Source: Devosia salina (GTDB taxonomy: Bacteria; Pseudomonadota; Alphaproteobacteria; Rhizobiales; Devosiaceae). From it: 64,000 bases of DNA. The notes below the pieces were generated by a model. That model saw nothing but the letters and a program-made list of their open reading frames with translations. It did no database searches and was not told the origin of the DNA. Location of the stretch: NCBI RefSeq assembly GCF_019504385.1, contig NZ_CP080590.1:3897501-3961500 (forward strand), in the 5' to 3' direction. Both the position numbers and the translations under genes were made by a program. This document shows, one piece after another, positions 8,212-16,875 of this stretch (positions within the stretch are counted from its first letter, which is position 1; each line of letters starts with the position of its first letter).

Positions 8212-8728
8212 CGCAGAGGCAGCCGGACCGCTGATCCTCTGGCGTGCCTACGTCCCCAAATGGTCCTATGTGCCTCTGTCAGGAGACGGGGCGGCCCGTT
8301 TCGGCGGGCGCTGGAATCCTCCCGGAGTGCCGGCAATCTACGCGGCGCGGGAACTTTCGACCGCGTGGGCCGAATATAATCAGGGGTTCGTTCAGCACCC
8401 GGCGTTGATTGCCCAGCTCGAGCTCGCCGGCGCAAGGCTTGCCGATCTTACAGTGCCAGCAGTCATGGAAGAACATGGCTTTGACCAGGCCATCCATCGA
8501 TCGGAATGGCGGTCGGAACTCGATAAGGGCGAAGTTCCAGCACCTCATTTGGTCTATCGCCAACTGTTTGGCGCAGGTTTTGACGGCGTAATCTATCCAT
8601 CGTTCATGTCGCCTGGCGGGAGTTGCGTCGCTCTATGGCGATGGAACAGTCCAGGCGCTCCCGTTCTGCGCGTTATCGATCCGGATGGTCGACTTCCGAC
8701 ATCGCCGGCGTCATGGCGAAAACCCTAA
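8204..8728 (+). CDS. RES-domain toxin (NAD+-consuming/ADP-ribosylating family)
   Basis: 174 residues from ATG 8204. The RES family signature is clear: LWRAYVPKW at the start, GDGAARFGGRWNPPG near 25-40 and YAARELSTAWAEY near 43-56, supplying the Arg, Tyr and Glu/Ser residues of the NAD-binding pocket. Known members either break down NAD+ or ADP-ribosylate a host enzyme. The 8-bp overlap with the antitoxin gene sets the start; a longer frame opening at 8141 lies within the antitoxin gene and is rejected. Confidence 0.85.
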   Translation: MPDAEAAGPLILWRAYVPKWSYVPLSGDGAARFGGRWNPPGVPAIYAARELSTAWAEYNQGFVQHPALIAQLELAGARLADLTVPAVMEEHGFDQAIHRSEWRSELDKGEVPAPHLVYRQLFGAGFDGVIYPSFMSPGGSCVALWRWNSPGAPVLRVIDPDGRLPTSPASWRKP

Positions 8729-11147
8729 CGGCGTCGGGGTCCCGGGAATAGCGCTCCTGCCTGCCTTGGAAACCTGCCGGCCCGCTCCCGACCCCGTTTC
8801 GGCCGTTGCATAACGTGTGCTAACATCACCAAAAGCTGTCGTTCCTTTTGGTGTCTTCGCATCAAGTCGCGTTTTTAATGGGAACACGCTCTGCGAGGCG
8901 CGCTCCCCCTCCCGCTCTTTCAACCAATAGACGCGCTTTGCCGACCAATTACTTGGCTGCAACAACCTCGACCTTTTGTATGTCTCGTGGCGCAAAGTAA
9001 AGCTTTTGAGTTATAGCGGCCAGATCATCGGCGCTCACAGCGACTACACGCTCGCCGAGTTCCTCTGCCGCGTGCTCATATATATGGTACGGCTCTAAAT
9101 CTCGATCCGTCAGCATGATAACGCGGCGGCGATACTTGGTGTTCAGGGTCTTCGCGAGAGCGATTTCATCCTCTGTGAAAGGAGAGAGTTTCGCGAGCAC
9201 GACATATGTGTTGAACCGAGACTTAGGTAGGCTATCGGCCACGTCGTGAAGGTGCTTGATGTCATTCTCGTCAATTGTGCCGCCCACATCCTTGACCTCG
9301 CCAATAATGAAGTCGGTAGTCGCATCACGAGGATGTCGCGCAAGATAGACAAAGTCCGTCTCGCAGCGTTTGCCTTCGTCTCCGTCTTTCGGGATAAGGT
9401 CATAAGAAGCGCCGGAGGCGCTTTCATTGCTGAGGCCGTGAAGTGCGACGGACAACTGCTGAAGTACAAGCGCAACGGGGACCGCCCCTTGAATATTTCG
9501 TTCAAGCCCCAAAACACCACTGCGTCGGTATGCGAAACGTTCATCGACCAATTGCCTTGTCGCGTCGAACGCAGTGCCACAGAGTTGGCACTTGGTGTCT
9601 TGCTTGAGGTCATCCAGCGGAACCCAACTCGTGAGCGCGCATGTTGGACACCGAAGGTCGGACCCCATGCGGAAGAGGCCCTTTGCTACCAAATGAGCGA
9701 ACACTGCCTTCGGCGTTAACTCTTCGTTCCAGTCTCGTGGTTCGATGAACAGTCCCTTGTGATCCGCAAACGACGCTCTAGGATTCTCGGGGTCCTTTTC
9801 GCCGATCAACTGCAATGCCGCTTTGGCCGTAAATGAGTCATTCGGCCCATACTGCTTTAGCAACCGGCGTACGCCGGGTATTTTGAAGGCCCGTGCGCCG
9901 TCCGGACCACCCATCCGAGCTATTAGCTGTCTTGCTATCAGGCCGCCGCCGCTCAAGCTGGCCTTGTATCCGCCGAGGTCAAATATCCGCTCGATCAGGG
10001 ACGCCACTGGAACAGCTTGGAACGATAGATCGCGATCAGCAGCGTCGATAACGAAGGCGATCCTTTGGGGCTCCACCCGAACAAGGTCATAGCGGAGAGC
10101 CATTGTTCGTCCGTAGAACTCGTTCAGCTCTGGCACATATGGCGGGATGAACATCGAATCTTGATCGAAGCCGCCGAAGAGTTTGATCGAGGCAATCAGG
10201 TGCTGCGAATAGAACCACGTATCGCCTGAGAAGGGCTTATTCGAGAGCGCAAAACTAATCCTCGGCGCGTTGCCAGCCCCGATAACCCCCAATGCAGATT
10301 CTTGCCCGAGGATCGCCGTGCAGGGTTTCACGTTCATGCCGTTCCATAGAAAATCGTCGATGCGACACAGCACAAATTTGCCTTCGCCCATTGCGGCTTG
10401 GGCTTCCTCGCCTATCTCGCGGCGAGACCAGATAGCTGGTTCCCGGGAGTGCTCATCCCCCGTAGATAAATCCGCGCGAAGAGCGCTTTCGTAGGCCGCG
10501 TCGATCAGTTCGTAGCGATGTTTGTGATCGGGATCGTGGAACGACAGAGACACGCCTGCCGCTCTCAGATTCCAGAAGTGGGTCAGGTCGTCGATGTTTC
10601 CTGCGCTTCCCACGTAGAAGCCGGGACTGCGCCAACCACCGAACTCGGATTGGGTTTCCATGCCGAAGCGTGCGAGCTTGGACACGGTGTGGCAACGCAG
10701 AAACTCGTCTGGAATTGGACGATCTTTGCTCAAATCGACTTGGATCGCCGCTGTCGCTTGCGACAACGTCTCATAGTAATCTATTCCGCAATCATCGATG
10801 TCGGGATAAGCTCCGAACTGCACTAGCAAGGCATCGGCTAGCGGATCGTCGGCTTCCCACCATGCCACTCTGATTCCCAGCTCCATGGCCTCTTTCCACT
10901 CAGGTCGGTGACGCCAGTGGACAAGCATATTATTTATGTCCAACACGGCCGAACGCGGAGGGCCGTATTCACCTCGTCCGAAGTAGAGATCGGTCATGAG
11001 GGGGTTCTTGAGGTGGGGATACTTCTCGACAAACTCCGCGAGCAACTTGTGGTCGCCAATCGGCAACAACAAGTCCGGTGCATAGAGTTCGACTAGCGCG
11101 CTTGCCACCGGACGGTCGACTAAGATGATCGGATTGAAACGACCGCC

Positions 11148-11155
11148 CCAGAAGG
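11148..11155. repeat. Left copy of the 8-bp IS21 target-site duplication (CCAGAAGG)
   Basis: CCAGAAGG occurs immediately outside both ends of the IS (11148-11155 and 13795-13802). Eight bases is within the range used by IS21-family elements. Removing one copy together with the IS restores the open frame of the interrupted gene. Confidence 0.9.
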
Positions 11156-11334
11156 TGCAGCGCGACAAACAGGGTGAGATTCAGCGACAATCAGGATGAG
11201 ACGGAGCGGTTGGTGTGTGTCGCAGGGAGGGCGTAGCCCGACCGGAGGCGCATACCAACCGCTTTGCCCGATTTCGGGGTCTGTGATCGCGGTCGTCCCG
11301 CTACAGTGGTGGTTTTCAGGAGGGGACCACCTTT

Positions 11335-12852
11335 GTGCCGGGGCGCCATGTAACCGATCATCAGATGAGGCTTTTCATGAAGCTCAGACAAACCCACGCT
11401 ACCGAGACGGCGTCAGCCAAGACCGGGATAAGCCGCGCGACAGGCTACCGGCTGCTACAGGACCCGATATTGCCGTCCCAGAGGCGAGAACCTCGAGGGC
11501 GACGACGCCCTGATCCTCTTGTGCACATTTTCGAGGCTGAAGTTGTGCCGTTGCTGCAGGCAGCGCCGGGGCTGCGACCTGTCGCCATTTACGAGGAACT
11601 GCTGCGCCGCCACCCCGACCTGCAGTCCGGCATTCGCCGTACACTGGAGCGTCGTATTCGCGCCTGGCGGGCCATCCATGGCGCCGAGCGAGATGTTATT
11701 TTCCGGCAGGTTCACGAACCGGGACGGCTGGGGCTTTCGGACTTTACTGATCTGGGCGGGCTTGGCGTCACCATTGCCGGGCAGCGGTTGAACCACCTGC
11801 TGTACCACTTCCGTCTGCCTTGGTCTGGCTTCGAACATGCTCACGTCATTCTGGGCGGGGAGAGCTTTGTTGCTCTGGCCGAGGGGCTGCAGAATGCTTT
11901 GTGGTCAGCCGGTGGTGCTCCTCATTATCACCGCAGCGACAGCCTCTCGGCCGCCTTCCGCAATCTTGACGCCGAGGCCAGAACAGATCTCACGACGCGA
12001 TACGAGGCTCTTTGCTCTCACTATGGGATGACCCCGACGCGGAATAACAAGGGCGTGGCCCATGAGAACGGCTCGATCGAGAGTGCTCATGGCCATCTCA
12101 AGGGCGCGATCCGGGATGGCCTGCTGATGCGTGGCAGCCCTGACTTCGAGGATCTGAGCTCCTACCGCGCCTTTGTCGACGAGATCATCAGCCGGCGCAA
12201 TGCGAACCGGGGTAAAGGCATAGAGGCGGAGCGAGCGCATCTGCAGGTTCTGCCTGAGCGCCGCACCACGGACTTCGAGGAGGTGATCGTCACCGTCTCC
12301 AGCACGGGCGGGTTCACCTTGCGCAAGGTGTTCTACACCGTGCCTTCCCGCCTCATCGGACACCGATTGAGGGTGCGTCTGTTCGATGACAGGCTGGAAG
12401 TGTTCATGGGCGGAACGCATTTGCTGACCCTGCCCAGAGGGCGCGCTCAGGCCAACGGCAAGCATGACCAGGTGGTGAACTACCATCACGTCATCCACTC
12501 CTTGCGCAAGAAGCCCATGGCGCTGCTGCACCTGGTTTATCGCGACAAGCTCTTCCCCCGACCGGAATATCGTCGCGCATTCGAGGCCCTGTGTGCGGCG
12601 ATGCCGGAACGGCCCGCCTGCAAGATCACAGTCGAACTTCTGGCACTCGCACATGATCGCAACTGTGAAGGAGAACTGGCCAGCGAGTTGGGTCAGGTGC
12701 TCCGTTCCGGTAGCCTGCCTGATCTGGCGGCGTTGCGGAGAAGGTTCTCTCCAGATCCCGCCGCCTTGCCCCAGGTCTTTGTGCAGCCCGTCTGTCTGGA
12801 CAGCTACCAGGTTCTGGTCGGAACCCAGGACATGGCGGGAGAACGCGCATGA
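11335..12852 (+). CDS. istA: IS21-family transposase IstA
   Basis: 505 residues from a GTG at 11335; an ATG at 11365 is an alternative. The N-terminal helix-turn-helix (ETASAKTGISRATGYRLL) is followed by a DDE/RNase H-like core: D in LSDFTDLG near 137, D in YHRSDSLSAAF near 203, and E in HENGSIESAHGHLKG near 240. The C-terminal beta-barrel region (FTLRKVFYTVPSRLIGHRL) is typical of IstA. It cuts and joins DNA with the AAA+ helper IstB, whose start overlaps its stop. Confidence 0.95.
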   Translation: MPGRHVTDHQMRLFMKLRQTHATETASAKTGISRATGYRLLQDPILPSQRREPRGRRRPDPLVHIFEAEVVPLLQAAPGLRPVAIYEELLRRHPDLQSGIRRTLERRIRAWRAIHGAERDVIFRQVHEPGRLGLSDFTDLGGLGVTIAGQRLNHLLYHFRLPWSGFEHAHVILGGESFVALAEGLQNALWSAGGAPHYHRSDSLSAAFRNLDAEARTDLTTRYEALCSHYGMTPTRNNKGVAHENGSIESAHGHLKGAIRDGLLMRGSPDFEDLSSYRAFVDEIISRRNANRGKGIEAERAHLQVLPERRTTDFEEVIVTVSSTGGFTLRKVFYTVPSRLIGHRLRVRLFDDRLEVFMGGTHLLTLPRGRAQANGKHDQVVNYHHVIHSLRKKPMALLHLVYRDKLFPRPEYRRAFEALCAAMPERPACKITVELLALAHDRNCEGELASELGQVLRSGSLPDLAALRRRFSPDPAALPQVFVQPVCLDSYQVLVGTQDMAGERA

Positions 12853-13745
12853 AAGCCAATACCCATCCCGTCGATGAAGCCCGCCTGGGCATCATGCTCA
12901 ACGAGCTAAGATTGCCCACCATCAAGACCCTCTGGCCCAGGTTCGCCGAGCAATCCGATCGCGAAGGCTGGCCCGCCGCACGCTTCCTGGCGGCCATTGC
13001 TGAACATGAACTTGCCGAGCGAGCGCACCGTCGGATCGAACGGCATCTGGCCGAAGCCCACCTGCCACCTGGCAAGACGCTCGACAGCTTCGACTTTGAA
13101 GCCGTGCCCATGATCTCGAAGGCGCAGACCCTCGCCATGGCGGCCGGTGACAGCTGGCTTGCCAAGGGCGCCAATGTGTTGATGTTCGGCCCGCCGGGCG
13201 GCGGCAAAAGCCATCTTGCCGCAGCGATCGGCCTGGCATTGATCGAAAATGGCTGGCGCGTGCACTTCACCAGAACCACCGATCTCGTCCAGAAGCTACA
13301 GATCGCCCGGCGCGAACTCCAGCTCGAGGCGGCTATTGCCAAGCTCGACAAGTTCGATCTGCTGGTCCTCGATGACCTCGCCTATGTCACCAAGGACCAG
13401 GCCGAGACCAGTGTCCTGTTCGAGCTCATCTCAGCGCGATACGAGCGACGCTCGATCATGATTACCGTCAACCAGCCCTTTGGAGAATGGAACAGGGTCT
13501 TCCCAGATCCAGCCATGACGCTGGCCGCTGTCGACAGGCTGGTCCATCACGCGACCATCTTCGAGATGAACGTCGAAAGCTACCGGCGACGATCCGCCCT
13601 CGAGGCCAAACGGCAACGAGGAAGACCCGCATCCTTTGCGACAATCAAGAACACACCTGTGACTGACGCTCCGCGTCAATCACAGGAAGACGCCGATCTT
13701 GCCCACGACAATCAACCTGATAACATCACAAGCGCCGCGACGTAG
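12849..13745 (+). CDS. istB: IS21-family helper ATPase IstB
   Basis: 298 residues of the DnaC-like AAA+ family. Walker A is GPPGGGKSH near 115-123, Walker B is LLVLDDLAY near 174-182, and sensor-1 TVNQPFGEW follows. IstB loads the IstA transposase on target DNA. It is longer than the usual 250 residues, with a polar tail ending DNQPDNITSAAT. The start overlaps the istA stop (ATGA). Confidence 0.95.
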   Translation: MKANTHPVDEARLGIMLNELRLPTIKTLWPRFAEQSDREGWPAARFLAAIAEHELAERAHRRIERHLAEAHLPPGKTLDSFDFEAVPMISKAQTLAMAAGDSWLAKGANVLMFGPPGGGKSHLAAAIGLALIENGWRVHFTRTTDLVQKLQIARRELQLEAAIAKLDKFDLLVLDDLAYVTKDQAETSVLFELISARYERRSIMITVNQPFGEWNRVFPDPAMTLAAVDRLVHHATIFEMNVESYRRRSALEAKRQRGRPASFATIKNTPVTDAPRQSQEDADLAHDNQPDNITSAAT

Positions 13746-13794
13746 AATCTCATCCTGATTGTCGCCAGCGTCTCATCCAGATTGCCGCGCTATA

Positions 13795-13802
13795 CCAGAA
13801 GG
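13795..13802. repeat. Right copy of the 8-bp IS21 target-site duplication (CCAGAAGG)
   Basis: Partner of the copy at 11148-11155. On the minus strand it carries the TTC TGG codons (Phe-Trp) of the interrupted gene, in the same frame on both sides. Confidence 0.9.
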
Positions 13803-13908
13803 CATTACAGTATTTTACAGCTTTTCGAAAAGATTCACGGTCAGAAGAATGAATGAGCCAACCAATACGGATGGGCCGATAATCTATGTCGACGCGTGAG
13901 GTTTCCAT

Positions 13909-14405
13909 ACGCAACTCTACCATTCACTAGCATCGGAAGACCATTCTAGAGTCCCGCTCAATTCAGTTTTTGCCTCGAGCACAAAGGGGCGTTGCGCCTT
14001 TAACGTGTCAAACGGTATCTCAATGGGGCCCCTCCGCAATTGCCGCTAAAGGCTCCGATCTCGCAAAGGATCAGACGTCCGGCATGCAGACCATGCCTTT
14101 ATCTGTTGAGAGCAATGGCGGTTTCCCTGGTTGTTTTGCCAAGTGCCGCCAGTCCGCTCCCCACCCCAGTGTTGCCGTTGCCAGAACCAGAGCGGACCGA
14201 CCGTTTTCGGGAAATTGAAATGGCAGCCTGAACGGCGGGAATGGGGGCGCATCAGCGATGGTCCGGTCCCGCGCCTGTTGCGGACGTCTAGATTTGACCC
14301 GCCAGTGATAAGAAGTTGCCAGTCTGCAGTTATCTTGGACCGCTCTTCATTTTGACGGGCATTTTGCCGTTTGAACGCAAAATCCTTTCGAGAACGCCAG
14401 CCGTA
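13909..14405. other. Gene-free interval upstream of the interrupted gene
   Basis: About 500 bp with no supported gene, no clear repeat and no terminator. The promoter of the interrupted minus-strand gene should lie just right of 13908, but I see no good -35/-10 pair. Open frames here lack motifs and are short. Confidence 0.5.
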
Positions 14406-14831
14406 TCAGGCGGGGTGATCCCAGGGATCAATGATGTTGACCCCGGTTCGCTCGAAATCGGCAACGTTACGCGTGACCATCGTCATACCATGGACCAACG
14501 CAGTCGCGGCAATCAGGCCATCCCGTTCGGCGCAGGGGTTAGGCAGATGGACTTGAGCACAACGGAGGGCTACCGGCGTATCGACCGACAACGTCCGATC
14601 GGCAAACTCAGGAACGACATGACGATCCATCCATATGCGCAATCTGGCGCCTTGGTCCGGGTCCCGTCGCTCCACCAGAAGGATGCCAAGTTCCAGCTCC
14701 ATCAGTGTTATCACTGATATGTAGAGCTTCGTGGCTTCAACGCTGTCGAGCCACGAGACGACGTTGATGTCCGCCTTGCCATCGCCGGCTTTGCGCAGCT
14801 CAGAAATCACGTTGGTATCGAGCAAGAACAT
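14406..14831 (-). CDS. vapC: VapC-type PIN-domain toxin ribonuclease
   Basis: 141 residues. PIN-domain acidic residues are visible: D5 in LLDTNVISEL, the Glu in ITLMELELGI, the Asp in AERDGLIAATAL, and a final TRNVADFERTGV block. These four positions bind the magnesium used to cut RNA. The start overlaps the antitoxin stop by one base (TGATG on the minus strand), the usual antitoxin-first order. The C-terminal DPWDHP is also common in VapC proteins. Confidence 0.92.
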   Translation of the reverse strand: MFLLDTNVISELRKAGDGKADINVVSWLDSVEATKLYISVITLMELELGILLVERRDPDQGARLRIWMDRHVVPEFADRTLSVDTPVALRCAQVHLPNPCAERDGLIAATALVHGMTMVTRNVADFERTGVNIIDPWDHPA

Positions 14832-15085
14832 CAGGAGAAATCTGCTGGACGAGGCAAGTCGCGCGACCGAGGGGGGGTAAGCTCAATCTCCGATAGTCCA
14901 GGCATTGAAAGCGCTGCAACGATGCTCCGGCGCTGACCTGTGATCCGCTGATATTCCTCGATGCTCAGTAGAACCTGGGCCGGCTTGCCACGGTTGGTAA
15001 TGAAGACGGGGCCGCTGCGCGTGGCCTTCTGCGCCTGGTTGGCATTCTGTTGGAATTCTCGACTGGACACTGTGGTGATCGTCAT
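14831..15085 (-). CDS. Phd/YefM-type antitoxin
   Basis: 84 residues from ATG 15085. The N-terminus TVSSREFQQNANQAQKATRSGPVFITNRGKPAQVLLS is the Phd/YefM DNA-binding fold, followed by a flexible acidic/proline tail that would cover the VapC active site. A 19-codon upstream extension is rejected as it has no family sequence and includes the promoter. It pairs with the PIN toxin downstream and should autoregulate the operon. Confidence 0.9.
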   Translation of the reverse strand: MTITTVSSREFQQNANQAQKATRSGPVFITNRGKPAQVLLSIEEYQRITGQRRSIVAALSMPGLSEIELTPPRSRDLPRPADFS

Positions 15086-15420
15086 GGGTCGCTCCACTCG
15101 ACACGATGTTGTTACATTAGAACATTTATGGTCGAATGACAATCAGTGCAGCCACGTTGGCCTCTGCTCTCCTGGCTGAGCAAGTATGGTCGTTAGTTTG
15201 ATGGACGGTGCGAGCGGTATCGGGCTTCTGACAGCTCATTGGAATAGCCGCTTTGGGGACCCAGACGACGCGGCTCTCACGTCTGAATTGGGGCGCGTTT
15301 CAGCTGGTCAACTTTTGACCCCATGCCTGCAATCGGTGCAGTTCCTTAAATTCTTGTAAGCCGCCATTCTGGAACGACAGCGGCTGAGTGCCCCACTCCA
15401 GCAGTTTGGGTCATCCGGAC
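15086..15420. other. Gene-free interval between the Phd/VapC pair and the IS3 element
   Basis: 335 bp. The first 60 bp hold the toxin-antitoxin promoter; the rest shows no coding frame with motifs, no repeat and no hairpin. Confidence 0.5.
15114..15142 (-). promoter_or_regulatory. Candidate promoter of the Phd/VapC operon
   Basis: Minus strand: -35 TTGTCA (15137-15142), 17-bp spacer, -10 TAATGT (15114-15119). Two direct repeats of AATGT (AATGTTCT and AATGTAAC) overlap the -10, a possible site for autorepression by the Phd-type antitoxin. The promoter is 29 bp before the antitoxin ATG. Confidence 0.5.
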
Positions 15421-15454
15421 TGAATAGCCCCGCGTTCTGTAGACACCTTCGGGG

Positions 15455-16315
15455 TTAGATTTGGTGCCGCCGTTCGAACTCGACGGGTGAGAGCATGCCG
15501 TTGCGGGTGTGCTTTCGGGTTGGGTTGTAGAACATCTCGATGTAATCGAACACATCCTGGCGGGCTTCGCCCCGTGTCCGATAGGTCCGACGCCTGACCC
15601 TCTTGCGCTTGAGCAGGTTGAAGAAGCTCTCGGCCACAGCATTGTCACGGCAGTTGCCGCGCCGGCTCATCGAATGAACCAGATTGTGGTGTCGCAGGAA
15701 GCTGGCCCAGTCCATGCTGGTGAACTGGGAGCCCTGATCGGAATGGACTAGCACCGTGTTCTGTGGCTTTCGGCGCCAGACCGCCATGTAGAGGGCCTGA
15801 AGAACGACCTCGCTGGTTTGCCGGCTTTGTAGTGACCAGCCGATGACGCGGCGCGAGAACAGATCGATGACCACGGCCAAATAGGCAAAGCCCTCCATGG
15901 TCTTGATATAGGTGATGTCGGTCACCCAGGCGGTTTCCGGTGCATCGACGTCGAACTGCCGGGCCAGGGTGTTGTCGACCACGACCGATGGCTTGCCACC
16001 ATAGGAGCCAGGCCGGCGCCGATAGCCGATCTGGGCCTTGATCCCGGCCAGCCTGGCCAAGCGCGCAATACGGTTGGCGCAACTGGTCTCGCCCCGGTCC
16101 AGCAGGTCATCATGCAGCTTGCGATAGCCATAGACCTTGCCGCTCTGTCTCCAGGCCTCCTCGATGAGCTGGGTCTGGCGAATGTCTTCCTGGGCCCGTT
16201 TGCTCAAGGGGCTCTTGAGCCAGGCATAGAAGCCGCTGGGATGGATCGAAAGGCACCGGCACATGGTGCGCACCGAGAATTGCTGGCGATGCTCGGCAAC
16301 GAACGCGTACCTCAC
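15455..16315 (-). CDS. IS3-family transposase OrfB (DDE catalytic part)
   Basis: 286 residues. HTH_21-like N-terminus (YGYRKLHDDLL), then the rve/RNase H core with D in WVTDITYIKT, D in LVHSDQGSQFTS and E in NCRDNAVAESFFNLLKRK. In this family OrfB is normally made as an OrfAB fusion by -1 frameshifting; the A7 run at 16345-16351 (minus strand CTAAAAAAAGC) near the end of OrfA is the probable slip site. An independent start would be the GTG at 16315. No internal stop, so probably functional. Confidence 0.93.
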   Translation of the reverse strand: MRYAFVAEHRQQFSVRTMCRCLSIHPSGFYAWLKSPLSKRAQEDIRQTQLIEEAWRQSGKVYGYRKLHDDLLDRGETSCANRIARLARLAGIKAQIGYRRRPGSYGGKPSVVVDNTLARQFDVDAPETAWVTDITYIKTMEGFAYLAVVIDLFSRRVIGWSLQSRQTSEVVLQALYMAVWRRKPQNTVLVHSDQGSQFTSMDWASFLRHHNLVHSMSRRGNCRDNAVAESFFNLLKRKRVRRRTYRTRGEARQDVFDYIEMFYNPTRKHTRNGMLSPVEFERRHQI

Positions 16316-16581
16316 TTTGCATCCTTGGCGAAGTACGCGGCCGCTTTTTTTAGGATGTCGCGCTCCTCGCTGACCCGGGCCAGTTCTCGCTTCAGCTGCC
16401 GGATCTCATCGGCCTGATCCCCACCCTTGGAAACATCCGATGCATACTTCTTCCGCCACTCGTAGAGCGAATGGGCACTCACCCCCAGACGCTGCGACAC
16501 CTCCGAAACCGGATATCCTCGCTCGGTGATCTGACGCACCGCGTCACGCTTGAACTCGTCGCTGAAATTGCCTTTGCCCAT
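16312..16581 (-). CDS. IS3-family transposase OrfA (helix-turn-helix)
   Basis: 89 residues. HTH_Tnp_1 domain in FKRDAVRQITERGYPVSEVSQRLGVSAHSLYEWRKKY, then a leucine-zipper-like coiled coil (EIRQLKRELARVSEERDILKKA) used for dimerisation. Its last codons contain the A7 run that allows frameshifting into OrfB. Confidence 0.93.
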   Translation of the reverse strand: MGKGNFSDEFKRDAVRQITERGYPVSEVSQRLGVSAHSLYEWRKKYASDVSKGGDQADEIRQLKRELARVSEERDILKKAAAYFAKDAK

Positions 16582-16805
16582 GTAGGCCTCCTTGCCTCAA
16601 AATTAGGGAAGAAGGCGTCTACAAATCTAGGGGCTATTCAGTAGCGCGAAGGAGCGAAGGATTCTAACAGCCACGTCACGAGACGTTAACCACGCTACCG
16701 ATGGCTTTGCCCCGGATCCTTGTTTTGGGCAAACGGATCCGCATCTTGGCTGTGTCAGGCCGATTCCGGCTTGATTGGCCGGCAAGTCGCCTTCTTCCAA
16801 AAGGC

Positions 16806-16840
16806 GGCTGACGGAAGTGCTTCCAACACTCCCGTCAGCC
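16806..16840 (+). other. 35-nt imperfect hairpin upstream of the GIY-YIG gene
   Basis: GGCTGACGG pairs perfectly with CCGTCAGCC, and inside it AGTG pairs with CACT around a short loop. It lies 36 bp before the ATG at 16876 in the leader of the mobile-element operon. No T-run follows, so it is probably not a simple terminator; it could be a protein-binding or RNA-level control site. Confidence 0.5.
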
Positions 16841-16875
16841 TGAGCCACATAACCCCTGACTCACCAGAGGCATAC

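Larger units (their letters stand above)
11156..13794 (+). mobile_element. Complete IS21-family insertion sequence, 2639 bp
   Basis: Bounded by imperfect terminal inverted repeats (TGCAGCGCGACAAACAGGG on the left against TATAGCGCGGCAATCTGGA read inward on the right) and flanked by the 8-bp duplication CCAGAAGG. A second, subterminal pair of perfect 18-bp copies (GCGACAATCAGGATGAGA) sits at 11184-11201 and inverted at 13748-13765, matching the multiple terminal repeats of IS21 elements. It encodes IstA and IstB with an ATGA overlap, both intact, so the copy may be active. The clean duplication suggests a recent insertion. Confidence 0.93.
8949..13908 (-). pseudogene. IS-interrupted gene for a 770-residue zinc-ribbon/PD-(D/E)XK-like nuclease protein
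   Basis: The minus-strand frame 8949-11155 joined to 13803-13908 restores exactly 771 codons starting at ATG 13908. The missing first 38 codons (METSRVDIDY ... YCNAFW) lie beyond the IS21 element and join in frame to GGRFNPII. The remaining 3' part could start from a TTG at 11168 inside the IS end, giving 739 residues without the native N-terminus. Visible features: LRCPTCALTSW with TKCQLCGTAF (zinc ribbon near residue 570), and a late ETDFVYLARHP followed by FIIGEVKDVG, a D/E-x-K pattern of PD-(D/E)XK nucleases. I do not recognise the family. Its place beside two toxin-antitoxin pairs suggests a defence-type role. Confidence 0.8.
15421..16640 (-). mobile_element. Complete IS3-family insertion sequence, 1220 bp
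   Basis: Terminal inverted repeats begin TGAATAGCCCC at both ends (left from 15421; right, inverted, ending 16640) and stay similar for about 30 bp, including GTAGACNCCTTC. It encodes OrfA and OrfB on the minus strand in overlapping frames with an A7 slippery run. I find no 3-5 bp target duplication: the flanks differ (GGAC on the left, GTAG on the right), which suggests a rearrangement after insertion or two different insertion partners. Confidence 0.9.

Noticed and set aside
15339..15358. A possible fifth copy of the shared motif (GTTCCTTAAATTCTTG)
   Set aside because: Only GTTCCTT matches, and no mobile-element gene of the two blocks starts nearby.
15416..16645. Target-site duplication of the IS3 element
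   Set aside because: The flanking bases do not repeat at 3, 4 or 5 bp, even when the element edge is shifted by one base.
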